Shown one piece after another: positions 47,611-61,000 of a stretch of DNA of 64,000 nt (the stretch's first letter is position 1; the number at the start of each line of letters is the position of its first letter). The DNA is from Megamerina dolium. Its lineage: Eukaryota; Arthropoda; Insecta; Diptera; Megamerinidae. The stretch spans positions 68,978,754-69,042,753 of the forward strand of contig OY978525.1 in the NCBI GenBank assembly GCA_963854835.1, given 5' to 3'. The notes under the pieces were generated by a model. That model saw only the letters and a program-made list of their open reading frames with translations. It searched no databases and was not told the DNA's origin. The position numbers and the translations under genes were made by a program.

Positions 47611-50600
47611 CCTTCGTTATCACAGGCCATGCATACTAGCAGCGTGCCCAACCGAGTAATGTTAGCTACAGCCGTAGTTGATGTAAAATCTCGCTCCGGC
47701 GATTACGTGCGAGCACGACTACTTGATTCAGGGTCGCAAGTCAACTTTATGACCGAAAAATTAGCACAAAAATTGCGAATTCAGAGAGAAAAGTCGACTC
47801 TGAATATAATTGGAATTGACAATGCAAATAAAAGGGTCCAAGGCAAATTAAATACTTATGTGAAATCAAGGATCAACGACTATGAATTTTCGGCAGACTT
47901 TTGGGTAATGCGTTCGATATCAGCCAATCACCCAGATCATACAGTGAATACTAATGGCTGGAAAATACCACATAATATCGAGCTGGCTGACTCAAACTTC
48001 TTCAAGTGTCAAAAGATTGACATTTTAATAGGAGCTGAAACATTCTTTGATGTGTTGTCGGTGGGCCAGATCAAAACAAGTCCAAAGCAGCCTACGCTGC
48101 AAAAGACATTATTGGGCTGGATAATTTCGGACAAGTACGCCACAAACCAAAGCTCCAGTGGACAAGCAAGTAATACACTATGCCAGTCCGAGGAAAGCAT
48201 TTCAAATATCGACGCCACTGTCCAAAAATTCTGGGCGTTGGAGGAAATACCCTCGGAAATAAATACCACAAGGCTGACTCCTAAGCAGCATTTGCAAATT
48301 TTTCGTTTAAACACCGTGACATACGGCACTGCGCCTGCACCATTTCTCGCTACAAGGTGTTTGCAAATTCTAAGCGATATGAATACATCACAATATCCAG
48401 TCGGTGCCAAAGTTATTCGAAATGACTTTTATGTCGATGACCTCCTAACAGGATCCGATAACTTGAGCTCACTCATTCAAATTCTAACTGAGGTGAATAA
48501 AATTTTAGATTCGCAGGTCTCACACTAGCAAAGTGGTTTTCCAATCACCCCAACTGGTCGAACAGTGAGAGTCATGAAAAGTTATTACAACTTAGCGATA
48601 CCGACTCTACGAAAACACTGGGAATTCATTGGCAGCCGAAAGATGACATTTTTCGCTTCATTCTAGAAGATAATTTTAGTGAGCTGCGAGCAATCAAGCG
48701 CAATATTTTATCCGTGTCTGCTCGCCTCTTTGACCCTCTTGGTCTACTAGCCCCGCTAGTTACCAAAGCAAAAATCATACTACAAGAGCTTTGGATTCAA
48801 AAACTAGATTGGGATGAGTCGATTCCATTTCACCTCGACACTAGCTGGCAAAATTTTAAGGCCAATTTGCTGCAGCTTCCATCAATTAGCATTCCTCAGT
48901 ATGTAAATACAGAGTCGAGTGCCAGCTGCCAAATTCATGGCTGTTCCGACGCGTCAATAAGAGCGTACGGGTGCTGCTTGTATATACGTAGCCAATCCGC
49001 AAGTGGTACGAGATGTACGCTGCTTACTGCGAAGTCCAAAGTAGCTCCGCTGAAGACTAAATCTCTTCCGCGTCTAGAGCTCTCGGCAGCGCATCTTCTG
49101 GCCAAGTTGCGGTCAAGAATTTCACCAATGTTGAATCGATCAATAGAAAAAGTTAATTTCTGGACAGACTCCAAAATAGTTTTGCATTGGATTAAAACGC
49201 ACCCATCTGCATTACAAACGTTCGTTGCAAACAGAGTGTTCGAAATCCATGAGTTAAGTGAAAACGTCACTTGGCGACATATGAAAACAAAACAAAACCC
49301 AGCGGATCAAGTGTCTCGGGGTTGTAACGTGGACGAATTAAATACATCAATATGGTTCTCCGGTCCGGTGTTCCTTCTAGAAGACCCTACGTTATGGCCA
49401 CAAAATATAAATTTTAACCTCTCTTCAGAGCAGCAAACACTTGAGAAGAAAAAGAGCGCAATTACTTTAACCACAATTAGCACTATAAATCCACTGCTAG
49501 AAATAATTCAAAAGTTCTCATCTCACAGAAAGGTGCTTCGGATTTTCGCTTACATACTAAAGTAGCTTCAAAAAAGTTTAGATCGATAGCTAAAATTTGA
49601 AGTGGTACAAACCGCAAAGAAATTACAACTGAGTTTCCTTAAAATTGTCGAAATAATTCAACATTTTGAATTCAGTAAAGAAATTAGTAAGTTATCGAAA
49701 AATATCGTACTTCCCACTAACTTACAGAAATTAACTCCGTTTCTGCACGAATACTCGGAATCATCGTTATCGTTCAAATTAATTCGAGTAGGTGGCCGTT
49801 TACTAAACGCGCCAATTCCATACGATGCCAAATTTCCTCTGCTATTAAGCAAGAATTCCCACTTTGTGAAGGCGTACATCCGGTTCCTACATTTTCGCAA
49901 TCACCACGGAGGCCCAAAGGCACTAGTAGCGCTTCTGCGAGAAAAAATATGGCTAGTAAACGCTCGAAAGGCTTGTAGTAGAACTGTCAGAGATTGCATT
50001 CACTGTTTCTATTATAAGCCGAAACTGCAAGGTCAGATTATGGGCAATCTGCCCGCCGACAGATTACGAGCCCAAAGGCCATTTACAATATGTGGGGTAG
50101 ATTATTGCGGGCCCATTCACATTTCTTTGAAAATTCGCGGTCGACCACCCGTTAAAATGTATATTGCCATTTTCGTTTGCTTCGCTTCAAAAGCGGTGCA
50201 CCTAGAACTCGTTTCTGACTTAACGGCTGATAAATTTATTTTCTCCCTCAAAAGGTTCATTGGACGCCGCGGGATACCAGCCACAATATACTGCGACAAC
50301 GCGACAAACTTCGTGGGAGCGGAGAGGAAATTGATGGAACTGCGGGAAGCATTTCTGAAGCAGAAGCCGGAAATTCTCCAATTCGCCGCCGACGAAGGGT
50401 TCGCCTTCGCCTTCATACCTCCAAAGGCGCCCCATTTCGGAGGACTTTGGGAAGCAGCAGTGAAGTCGGCGAAACATTTACTGGTTCGGACCGTAGGCAG
50501 CGCATTGCTAACCGCCGAAGAAGTAGAAACGCTGCTCATAGAGATCGAAGTAGTGCTAAATTCACGCCCTTTGTTACCACTGAGTCAGGACCCCAACGAT

Positions 50601-50888
50601 GGAGAGGTCCTAACACCAGCGCACCTTTTAATTGGATGCCCACTGCGGGCGCTGCCACCAGCACAAGTGCCAATGGATCCAATGCGTTGTTGCGACAGAT
50701 GGCAACTTGTTTGCTGTCTCAAGCAACAGTTTTGGCGACAGTGGTCCAAGGGTTATCTCTTGGAACTTCAACAGAGAAGCAAATGGCTCTACCCTCAACG
50801 CAACATCCACCCCAACGACCTCGTAATCGTTCAAGAGGACAACGTGTCGCCACAACCGTCGCAAGACAAGACGGCAAAGTTCGAATAG
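47611..50888 (+). pseudogene. BEL/Pao pol with internal RT deletion
   Basis: Protease: ARLLDSGSQVNFM. The RT then jumps in frame, near 48290, from the LEEIPSE linker to IFRLNTVTYGTAPAPF, so the first half of the RT palm is missing; the active box FYVDDLLTGS remains. After a frameshift near 48512 come ARLFDPLGLLAPLVTKAKI and RNase H (GCSDASIRAYGCCLY, LPRLELSAAHLL, WTDSKIVLHWI). Stops at 49563-49600 precede the integrase (HHGGPKALV, CIHCFYYKP; catalytic CGVDYCGPI, YCDNATNFVGA, FGGLWEAAVKS) and the C-terminal DUF5641-like region (LTPAHLLIG, WQLVCCLKQQFW). Domain order and motifs are those of Pao/BEL. The RT deletion rules out activity. Confidence 0.9.
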
Positions 50889-50989
50889 CAGACGTCGTCA
50901 CCAAAACGGGCACAATAAGACGCCCAATTCTCCGACTAGCGGTGCTACCTCTAGAAATTGAAGGATCAAGATCCTGTCAAGGTGGCCGG

Positions 50990-51326
50990 TGTTTCGTCAA
51001 ACATAATGTATACATATTAATGTTAGACACTGTATAGCATTATGTTACAAATTTTCTCGCTATATATTTATAACCTACATATGAATACCTATATATACCT
51101 ATATATGAATTTATTACGTACATACTTACCTATACATGAATTTATTACCTACATAATTACTTACCTCTACATATTTGAATATTAAATACTGAAATACTTG
51201 TACATACTCACCTCTTTTAAATTTATTTTTAGTTTTAATAGGCTAAGTGAAAAATTGAAATAAGAAATAAAGTTAGTCTTAATTAGTGATTGGCAAATTC
51301 ATCTTGAATAACCTCAAGATTTTTCA
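50990..51326 (+). repeat. right LTR, BEL/Pao element
   Basis: 337 bp; compared with the left LTR it has an extra tatgaatacctatatatacc-like insertion, several substitutions and aataacc inserted near the end. ggtggccgg just upstream is a weak polypurine tract. Confidence 0.9.
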
Positions 51327-51342
51327 CATATATATATATATA

Positions 51343-51654
51343 TGTGGCACTTAAAGCCCCAAAGGGCTCATTGGCCGAGCATCTCTTCCAATACTGTTGT
51401 GCGTCTTACATTTTGGACAGTATTAGAAGGGACCTACTTAATTTAGGCGGTTCCGAACGGCAGAACACTTGTGACATCACTTTTTCTGAGCTTTGTCACA
51501 GAGTTCTTTTTAGAAGCTTTTTCATGGCAAGTTGTTACTGTCGGAAGAATTGCCCATTGCTTGCCGACAGGTGGGTACCGTTCGAAAGAAAAATCTTTTC
51601 GATATTAAATTTGTTATGCATCAGGCGAACACACTAACCACTGAGCTACGGCAC

Positions 51655-51656
<2 letters not shown>
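51343..51656 (-). repeat. tRNA-derived SINE, copy 4, B box deleted
   Basis: Aligns with copy 2 in the same orientation (tgtggcacttaaagccccaa...ctaaccactgagctacggca). About 50 bp including the B box is missing between atgcatcagg and cgaacacac (near 51623), so the internal promoter is destroyed. It sits between two AT runs. Confidence 0.8.
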
Positions 51657-51753
<97 letters not shown>

Positions 51754-51770
51754 TACATATATATTATATA
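51657..51770. repeat. (AT)n microsatellite
   Basis: About 110 bp of AT dinucleotides with a few interruptions at the right end, bridging the SINE head and the 3' end of the LOA-like LINE. Confidence 0.93.
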
Positions 51771-51838
51771 TTTTAGGGATTAGCGGAATCAATCACTTAT
51801 CACTTATATGGGTCCCTTTTCGTCCCTCATATAGTGTG

Positions 51839-54800
51839 TTAATTATTTGTTCGGTTGTAAAATTCTTCAAATTCTTCTACTTCCTTCCTCATAATATCAC
51901 ACGTTATTTCAAGCATCTCTTTGTGGGGTATGTTCCACATTTCGAGTTCATCAATAAATTGGCAACCCAGTGTGGACATCCTCCTGCTTGCCAATGCAGG
52001 ATACTGGAACACTATGTGCGCCGCTGTCTCTGCCTCTTCTATGCATAATCTGCAAATATCAGCAACCTCCCCATCAACAAGACCCATCTTTCTGAGGTGG
52101 TACCTGAAATTGCCATGCCCAGTTATTAATGCAGTCAACCAGTTTAGAGTCATTCGTCCTAGACTGAGAGCCCTCCCCGATTCACTGCCCTTTGATAGCC
52201 TCAACGAAGCCTTTGCCTGTCTACAAGTAGATAAGTTCTCCCATCTCGTGAGATGAAGTTTCTTTATTCACTCTTCGACCTTCGAACTACTGGTTCCGGT
52301 CCATAAAATTCTGCTTCAGATCCTTGTCTAGCCAAGGAGTCTGCAGCTTTATTCTGTTCTATACCAATGTGTCAATTCACCCACATAAGAGTAATCGCAT
52401 TACTACGAGCACACCCATTAAGTTTCTGAACACATTCGAGCGCCAACTTAAAAGATACCGTAGGTTGTCGCAGCCGCTTGACCACCGCCTGGTTATCGAG
52501 TGCTAGCAAGATTTTCTTACCTTGCACCTTTCCATCCAGTAGATGGTCTAGCGCATGCATTAGACCAAGCATTGCTGCTTGATATACCGATACGTATCTT
52601 CCCAGATTCAGAGTGCATGCCAGTCCCAACTCTTTAGAGAAGATTCCAGCACCCGCTCTGCCATCCATTAACGAACCATCTGTAAAAATACTGATGTCAT
52701 TTTCCTCACATACATCATGTGTGAGGCCGTTTTCAATGAGTGTTCTGTGTGACTTTTCAGTCATCTTCAGCCTACCCATTCCCTCCATTGGCATCTGAGC
52801 CTCCTTTACACTGCTATATAGCAGTGACAAGATACCCCTGTGCCCCCTCTCTGTGCCGAATCCATACCAATTATTGGTTGTCTTCAGACGTAATGCTGTT
52901 AATGCCGCTGACTTCATAATATGCAAGTCCAACGGCAGCAGCCCGAGAGAGACTTCCAATGCTTCTACTGGGGTCGTCCGGATAGCTCCGGTAATCCCAA
53001 TACAAGCCATTCTTTGCACCCTCTCCAACTTGCTCTTTGCGGTCTTTTGGGTGAACTTAGGCCACCAGATCACAGTAGCATACGTTATTAAGGGCCTGAC
53101 CGTCCTTGTGTAGATCCAGTGCGCTGCTCTGGGAGTAATTCCCCACATGAGACCGAACACTCTCTTACACTGATGCAATACCCGCTTGCCCTTCTGAATC
53201 TTGTCATCGACTATTCCAAGTCAGTTTGTTATCCAGGATGACACCTAGATACTTTACTTCCTTGGATACGTTGATGTTCGATCCAAAAAGCCTAAGTGGG
53301 TCTATTGTTAGTCCAGTCCTCCTTTTAGTAAAGAGTACTGTTTCCGACTTACTAGCATTTACAGAGAGACCTTGTTCCGTGCACCATCCTTCAACCATTT
53401 TGAGTGCACCTCTGATGGTATCATAAATAGTGTCCAAGAACTTACCGCTCACCGTTACCGCTATGTCATCTGCATACCCGACGGTGTGTATGCCTTTTGA
53501 GTCCAGAAGCTGAAGTAGGGAATCGACCGTGATGTTCCAAAGGATGGGCGATAATATTCCCCCCTGTGGACATCCTTTGACTACCCTACCTCTGAGCCTG
53601 TAACTCCCATTTTGACAGTTTATTGCCCTTTTCCTCAGCATGCTGTCCACCCACCTTATAATGGTTGGGCTGACTTCACGAGTAGCAAAGGCCATCCTTA
53701 GCTTATCGAAACCAATCTTATCGAAGGCACCTTCTATATCCATAAAAGTAGACATAGATATCCCTCCACAAGACAGTTCCCTCTCCGCTACGCGAACGAG
53801 TTCGTGCAGGGCCGTTTCAGTGGATTTGCCAGCTCTGTACGCGTGCTGACACCTGCTCAGTGGTTTTGTCAGAAGCGTTGTCCTTTCCATGTAGTCCGCC
53901 AGTACTCCTTCCATACATTTAAGCAGAAAGGAGGTCAAGCTAACCGGCCGGAAAGATTTAGCCTCTGAGTAGTCCCTTTTTCCCGGCTTTGGAAGAAAGA
54001 CAACCTTAGTCTCTCTCCATTGAGTCGGGATATATCCTGTAGCCAGGCAAGTAATAAATATTCCCAAAAGACTGTCTAGCAGAGCTTCTGCACCCCACTG
54101 AAGTAGGACTGGAAATATCCCGTCTGTACCCGCTGTTTTGAATGGAGAGAAACGCTTAATGGCGTTTATCACTCCATCTCTGGTGACTATCCTTTCAGCT
54201 TCCAATCTTTCATTCCTGTTTGCACCCTTGCGGGTGGCTTCCCAAGGATCTTCCGATCTAAAGCTTCCTGGAAAATGCACCTCCATCAGGTATTTCAGTG
54301 ACTCTCCGATTGTCTCTGTAAAGGATCCCAACTTTGACACCGGGTCCTTTGATATGATCCTCTGTAATCTACATACATCGGTCATATCTTGCATATTTGA
54401 GCAAAATTCCCTCCACGTTTCCTTTTACGGTTGCGTTGAGTCTTCTTCAGCTCCCTTTTCTTTGACTTGTAGTCGTCCCATGCGTTGGGGTCCCCCTTGT
54501 CTCCTTTTTCATGGATTCCAGTTCCCCATTCCACCATGGAGTGGGATCTCCTTCGTCCACTACCGTCAAAAGACATGAAGCTTCAAATGCTTTGATCATG
54601 GCTGAGCTGATAGCCCTCACCTGATACTCAACATCTGCGGTTGTTCTAGGTCTCTTAAACCTCCTTGGCAATAATTCCTCAAGAACTTCGCAGTACCTTG
54701 TACAATCCATTCGTTTCGGTATCCTTACCATTCTACAGTCGTTCCTATGTCTTTTATCGGACGTAATCCCAAACTGAATGGCCCTGTGGTCCGACATGGT

Positions 54801-55670
54801 TAGTCTATCCACAACCCTCCAGTCCAAAATCCTATCCAACATTTTGACATTCGTCAGAGTAACATCAATGACCTCGCAACGACGTCCGTCGACAAAGGCC
54901 GGTTCTGTTCCCCTATTAGAAACTTGTAGACCAAATCTTTCTATAAATTCGAGTAGACACTCTCCTCTATAGTTTTCATTGCTGCTGCCCCACACAGAAC
55001 TGTGCGCATTGGCATCGCAGCCTAAGATCAGACCAACCCCCTTACCATCACAGAATCTCACTAGAGCTTCCACCTCTCTCGAAGGTGGTTCGTCTGGAGA
55101 ATCGTATGGAAGGTATGCTGATGCGATCATAAATGATCCCGCACCGTCACCTATTCTCACTACTGTGAGATCCGGTGAACACAAGTTAGACATTAGAATC
55201 GCACGTATCCCATGTCTAACTAAAATGCATGTCCTCAAGTTCCCCTCTGCTTGTGGATAAAACAAAGTGGTCTTTTGTGCAGATAGGCCTTTGATCCTTC
55301 CACGAAGAATCCAGGGCTCCTGAACTAGTGCAATGTCAAGCTCATCCTCATCGAAGCTCCGCACCATCATTGCTGATGCTGCTTTGCTGTGGTGAATATT
55401 GAGTTGACACACATTTAGTGGTTCCTGGCGCGGGCCCACCTCCCGCCCTAATGGCTTCTTCCTTGCAGAATCTGCCACTAGCCCCACGCCAGGAGCCGCG
55501 TCGCACCCCTCATACTGCATCTTTCTGGAATTTAACGACGGCCTGTTCAAGACCGCAGTTGAGTCTCCCCCCTGCGATCCTGACGGCCTCCGCGTCCTCC
55601 TTAGGACACAGCACGGTGAGTACGACACCTGCCCTTTCTGCGTCGCCAAACCATTCTGTGCGGATAACAC
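51839..55670 (-). pseudogene. LOA-like ORF2: endonuclease, RT, RNase H; broken
   Basis: Endonuclease (55430-54560): LNVCQLNIHHSKAA, DIALVQEPWILRGRIKG, LILGCDANAHSSVWGS, TMSDHRAIQFGI. RT (54394-53204): FRPVSLTSFLLKCMEGVL, HAYRAGKSTETALHELV, FMDIEGAFDKIGF, VVKGCPQGGILSPILWN, active site VGYADDIAVTVS, KYLGVILDNKLTW. RNase H (53178-52372): ISIFTDGSLMDGRAGAGIFS, LALDNQAVVKRL. C-terminus (52204-51839) with a CRLC...H zinc motif and HIVFQYPAL. Breaks: frameshifts around 54470-54400 between endonuclease and RT, one at 53190 before RNase H, and a TGA at 52372 replacing the Gly of the RNase H WVxGH motif. Its overlap with ORF1 at the 5' end is expected. Confidence 0.88.
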
Positions 55671-56689
55671 TCCATTTGGAAGTGTCCTTCACACAGACGT
55701 TCTGGCGCTGCAGCCTTCTGAGCACAGCATTGTCATGAGCAACAATCACCATCTTCCTCTTTGTCGACAAGGCAGTTAGGCTGTCACATTTGAGCTTCGC
55801 ACCCTCCCACAAACCGGTTAGGTGCTCCACTGTCTTGCACAGCCATTGCTTGGATAGCTGATTTTTGCACCTTAGTACAATCAATCCGCTCTCCATCCTT
55901 GCCCTGCCGACAAATCCAACGTCATTGACATCGTCTTCAAGGGACTCCATGGCATCCAACAAAGATACCTTGAAGGTACTCAGATGAGTATCCTCCAGAC
56001 GCCCCTCTAGTGACAAGTCCATGACTCCCATAACGAGGTCAGCTTCCGCTACTTGAGCGTAGGTCTTCCTCGCCCTGGTGGGCTCGCCCTTTGCCTGTTC
56101 AGCCCGACGTTTAGGCGCTCTGCCAAGACCGCTCGGCCCAGGTGCCGTATGCGAGGACTGTGAGTTCGCTGGGTTAACAATCTTTCCAGATTGTCCACCC
56201 CGCTCATCACCCCCCGACGCCGGATTTCCCTGTCCCGTCGTTCCCAGAGCTACTCTACCCGTTTTAGGCTTGGGCCTCGAGCCCCTTTCGGAGCGACTGA
56301 CGGCCTTTATAATTGGCCGTCCATATCTCCGAGCACTTGCCCCTTTTGGTGTCTGCGTGGAAGAATTATCAACCTTCTCAAGGGACGGTTGTCCATCCTT
56401 CCCAGCATCCACCTCAATTGGCCCCTCCGTCGTCTTCGGATGAGGCTCCTCAGGCGTTGAACTTTTCAAAGTGGTTCCGGAGCTATCGCCGCTGAACCTC
56501 TTCCCCGAGTTCTCCACCTCCAAGGTCGACTCATCTTGCAGAAGTCCACTGAGTTGGCCCGAGAGCTGCTCAATGGTCTTCTCCGACGACTTCATGGCCT
56601 TTTTACGTTGTCTGTTTCGCTTCTGCTTCTCCCGTTTCTTGAACAGGATTTGCTCTGCTCTTGAGACTCCGTCCTCTTCGCTTACATCT
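55510..56689 (-). pseudogene. LOA-like ORF1 (nucleic-acid-binding protein)
   Basis: Open from the codon after a TGA near 56690; the first ATG is at 56595, preceded by a basic stretch FKKREKQKRNRQRKKAMK that is probably coding. The N-terminal half is low-complexity, rich in Ser, Gly, Pro and Lys (disordered). Residues about 180-360 form a folded domain with RKTYAQVAEADLVMGVM, a RRLQRQNVCVKDTSKWSVIR segment and a TVLCPKEDAEAVRIAGGRLN end, like the DUF4780 domain found in ORF1 of LOA-type elements. The last 160 bases overlap ORF2 in another frame. The protein would bind the element's RNA. Confidence 0.65.
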
Positions 56690-57471
56690 CATAAAGCCAC
56701 TAGGAGCGTCTTCGTCCACACCATCAGATGTTCGGCCAGATATTCTACGCTGCCTCTAAACCGGCTTCCCTGCCGATCTGGTGACACCGTCCTCTTCATT
56801 CAACACCATCGCAGCCGCCGGCTTAGTTCTTCCGAGACCCGTTCCGTCCGCTGCAACAGATGCTGCCATTGATTTTGGGCTGGCTAAAAGCTCGGCTTCT
56901 ATGGAAGCCTCATTTTCCGCCATCCCCTCCACTACTTTTCCCGCCGTGGCTATCAGCACTACTTCGTATGAGGCAGTGCTGTCCGCCATTGCAGGAATTT
57001 CGTTCTGAGTTCCAGAGGTGGGAACGAGTGGTGCAGCTAACAGCTCGGCCTCTGGTGAAGCCTTATTGTCCGCCGTTCCTCCCGTTAACACCCCCGGAAC
57101 CCCAGATCCAGTTTTTGGGTTTTTCGAATCAATCTTGTTCCACGAGTTGCGAAGAAATAAATGTCCGCCTGCGCAAAGATTCGCAGTTCGCAGGTCAGGC
57201 TACTTATTACGGAAGGCGCCAGGCATCCGCAAGCTCACGTTAGCGACTGGGCTATTTGAAAAAGGGGACCCCAGCCAGGCTGATTTTCGGCACGGATCGC
57301 TTAACACCTTAATCCAGCCCCTCACCACCGACCATGATAAGAGTACGTTGCCGAATGCTGTACTATTGAAGAGTAACAAACACTCACCAACTGACATCGT
57401 ACAGGCTAAACTGTGGTATCTATTTCCAGTCGGCACCCTCGAGGCTGGTTCAGTGGAGTATTTTGCCGACC
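56690..57471 (-). other. 5' region of the LOA-like LINE with an Ala-rich frame
   Basis: A 111-codon minus-strand frame (57091-56756) has internal reiteration: EAELLAAP / EAELLASP and NKASPEAE / NEASIEAE. It ends in EEDGVTR; the following ORF1 region begins SEEDGVSR, so the segment may be the frameshifted N-terminus of ORF1 made of Ala/Glu repeats. 57092-57471 is probable 5' untranslated sequence. Confidence 0.45.
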
Positions 57472-58017
<546 letters not shown>

Positions 58018-58028
58018 GGAACAAGTTT

Positions 58029-61000
58029 TTATACTTCCCCTCGATATGGCGCAAGTCGCTCCAAGTGCACTACTTTAAACTTTGCTCTTTTATTCCAGGC
58101 ACGTTGAATACGATACACTACGACATTTATCTTTGCTATAATCTCATATGGTCCTTCCCAATGAGTCTGTAGTTTAGGAGACAGGCCTTTCTTTCGTTGT
58201 GGATTATGAAGCATTACAAGCTCTCCTTCATAGAACCCTTTTGAATTTGATTTCAAGTCATACCTGGCCTTCATCTTATCGCTTATCATCTGCGACCGCT
58301 CTCTGATGAACCGCTGTACTTCATCCAACTGTTCCCGCTTTTCGCTAGTATAATTACCTTCGGTTGATCTCGTTGGTGTTACGACTTCAAATTTTAAATC
58401 AGCTGGCAGTCTTAACTCGTTTCCAAAAATTGCCATTGCCGGTGTAGTAGCCGTCGTATCATGTTGTGCGCATGGATATGCCATGAGGAACATTGGTATA
58501 TGTACATCCCAGTCTCTTTGGTATTTATCTACGACTTTTCTCAAATATTCCTCCAAGGTACGGTTAAATCGTTCTACCATGCCATCAGATTGTGGATGCA
58601 AAGGTGTTGTACGAGTTTTGTATATACCCAGCATACGGCATATCTCTTGGAATACAACTGATTCGAAATTTCGACCTTGGTCTGAGTGTAATTCCATCGG
58701 TACACCAAAACGAGTAACCCATTGGTTGACGAATACATCCGCAACTGTACTAGCTTTCTGATTTGGAATGGGGTATACTTCAGGCCATTTACTGAAGTAA
58801 TCTATAACCACCAGAACATACTTGTTTCCTGCGTTGCTTATTGGAAATGGCCCAGCTATGTCCATAGCAATTCGCTCAAATGGAGCACCCACGGTGTATT
58901 GGTGCATCTTACCTCGACTTTTCTTAGTGGGACCTTTGGCCATTGCACATTGCTTACACTTCCGAATCCAATCAGCGACATGGTCATGACATCCAACCCA
59001 ATAAAATCGTTTCTTTATTTTCTCGACGGTTTTGGTGATTCCCAAATGCCCTCCACTGGAGGCATTGTGATACTCAGCTATCACTTCATTTATTCTTGCC
59101 TTGGGCACCACTAGAAGATCATAAGTGATTTTTCCATCTTCACTTTCCCATGTTCGGAATAAACATCCGTCTCGTAAGTGCAGGCTTTGCCACTGCGCCC
59201 AGTATGCCTTTGCTATTGGACTCTCATTAGCCATTTCTTGCCAATCTGGACGTATGCCCTGCTCCTTGTATTCCATAATCTTTACGAGATCTGGGTCGTT
59301 CCGCTGATCTTCTTGCACTCGTTCGGTGGTCCATGACTCCTCCGGCAATATATTCGTAAGTCGTATGTCGACAATATGCTCCTTGCTTTCCACTCGAGAA
59401 CAATGTTTACATTCCATTTTGCAAGGACGACGAGATAGAGCATCCGCGTTGCCGTGATGTCCTCCTTTACGATGTTCGATGGTAAAATCATAGCTCTGCA
59501 ACCTTTAAATCCAGCGCGCCAATTGTCCTTCTGGGTTTTTAAATTGTAATAACCACCTTAGCGCTGAGTGGTCAGTTCGTAGATGAAATGACTGACCGTA
59601 CAAGTATTTATGGAAATACTTTACACATTCCAGTATTGCGAGTAACTCTCTTCGAGTGACACAGTAGTTTCTTTCTGGCTTCGACAGGATTTTACTGTAG
59701 TATGCTATTACTTTTTCTTGCCCATCTATGATCTGAGAGAGCACACCACCTATTCCATAGCCACTCGCATCTGTGTCCAACACAAACTCTTGACCAGGTA
59801 CTGGATACGATAATACTGGTGCTGAACAGAGTCTTTCTTTCAGTTGTTCGAATGCTTTCTGTTGTTCCTCGCCCACACAAATGGTTTATTCTTTCTTGTC
59901 AACTCATGCAGACTGCTGGCGATGTTTGCAAATCCAGGAACAAATCGTCTATAGTAGGTGCATAAGCCTAGGAAGCTTCTTAACTCGTGAAGATTCGACG
60001 GAATAGGCCATTCTTGTACTGCTGCTACTTTCTCCTCGTCGGTATGTACCCCTTCTGTTGTTACTTTATGACCAAGATATTTAACTTCTCGCCTGAAGAG
60101 TGAACACTTTTTCATATTCAGTTTAAGCCCTGCTGATTGTATACGCTCAAATACTTCTTCAAACTTTTCCAGGTGGTCGTTAAAATCTTTTCCCATCACG
60201 ATAATGTCATCGAGGTACACCAAGCACGTTTTCCAGTGTAGTCCTCTGAGTACACGCTCCATCAAACGTTCGAAAGTAGCTGGCGCATTGCATAAACCAA
60301 ATGGCATGACTGTAAACTGCCATAGACCATCGCCAATACTGAAAGCTGTTTTCTCTTTGTCCTCCTTACCAAGTTCCACTTGCCAGTAGCCACTTTGCAA
60401 ATCAAGAGTTGAGAACCACTTCGCACCAGAAAAGGTGTCCAGAGTGTCATCGATTCTTGGCAGTGGATAGCTGTCTTTTTTCGTAATATCATTCAGCTTT
60501 CTGTAATCAACACAGAATCGAGTACTTCCATCCTTCTTCTTTACCAGCACAACTGGTGAGCTCCATGAACTCGCTGATGGTTCAATAACACCCTCTTTCT
60601 GCATATCGGTAATCAGCTTAATGGCTTCGTCTCTTTTAGCCAATGGAACTCGTCGTGGTGTTTGACGAATTGGTCTAGAATCACCGGTGTCAATGTGATG
60701 CTTCACGATGGTTGTTCGTCCTCCAGTTTTTCCATTTGAAGAAAAGATTGAACTGTACTTCTCCAATAGTTGTAAAGCCTTTTCTTTTTGCTGGTTGGTA
60801 AGCACACCTGCCCATTCTTCCATCTGTGATTTTATTTCCGCTCTGACAGTTCTTGATCTTCCACTTTTTATCGATGAACCATTTTCGCAGTCTACTACGG
60901 CAGTAACTTCCTGGCAATGACCAATCACCATTCCTTTCTTCACAACTGTAGATGTATTAGTTAGATTTAATATTCGCACCGGTACTATTCCTTTTTCTTT

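Larger units (their letters stand above)
44844..51326 (+). mobile_element. BEL/Pao LTR retrotransposon, decayed
   Basis: 6483 bp with LTRs 44844-45169 and 50990-51326, a tRNA-Lys-type PBS and gag-pol in one polarity. The LTRs differ by substitutions and indels, so it is older than the gypsy insertions. Target duplication cannot be resolved because it inserted into (TA)n. There is no env-like frame between pol and the right LTR. Confidence 0.9.
51771..57471 (-). mobile_element. LOA-like LINE, nearly full length
   Basis: A 5.7-kb non-LTR element read on the minus strand: 5' region, ORF1, ORF2 with endonuclease, RT, RNase H and a C-terminal zinc motif, then a 3' end at taatccctaaaatat. GC content is clearly higher than its surroundings. 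The presence of RNase H after RT places it in the I-group, and ORF1 and RT features suggest the LOA clade. Both ends lie in (AT)n, so no target duplication can be defined. Confidence 0.8.

Noticed and set aside
50888..50990. env-like gene that would make the BEL or gypsy elements retrovirus-like
   Set aside because: Only about 100 bases lie between BEL pol and its LTR, and no signal-peptide or membrane-anchor frame follows pol in either gypsy element.
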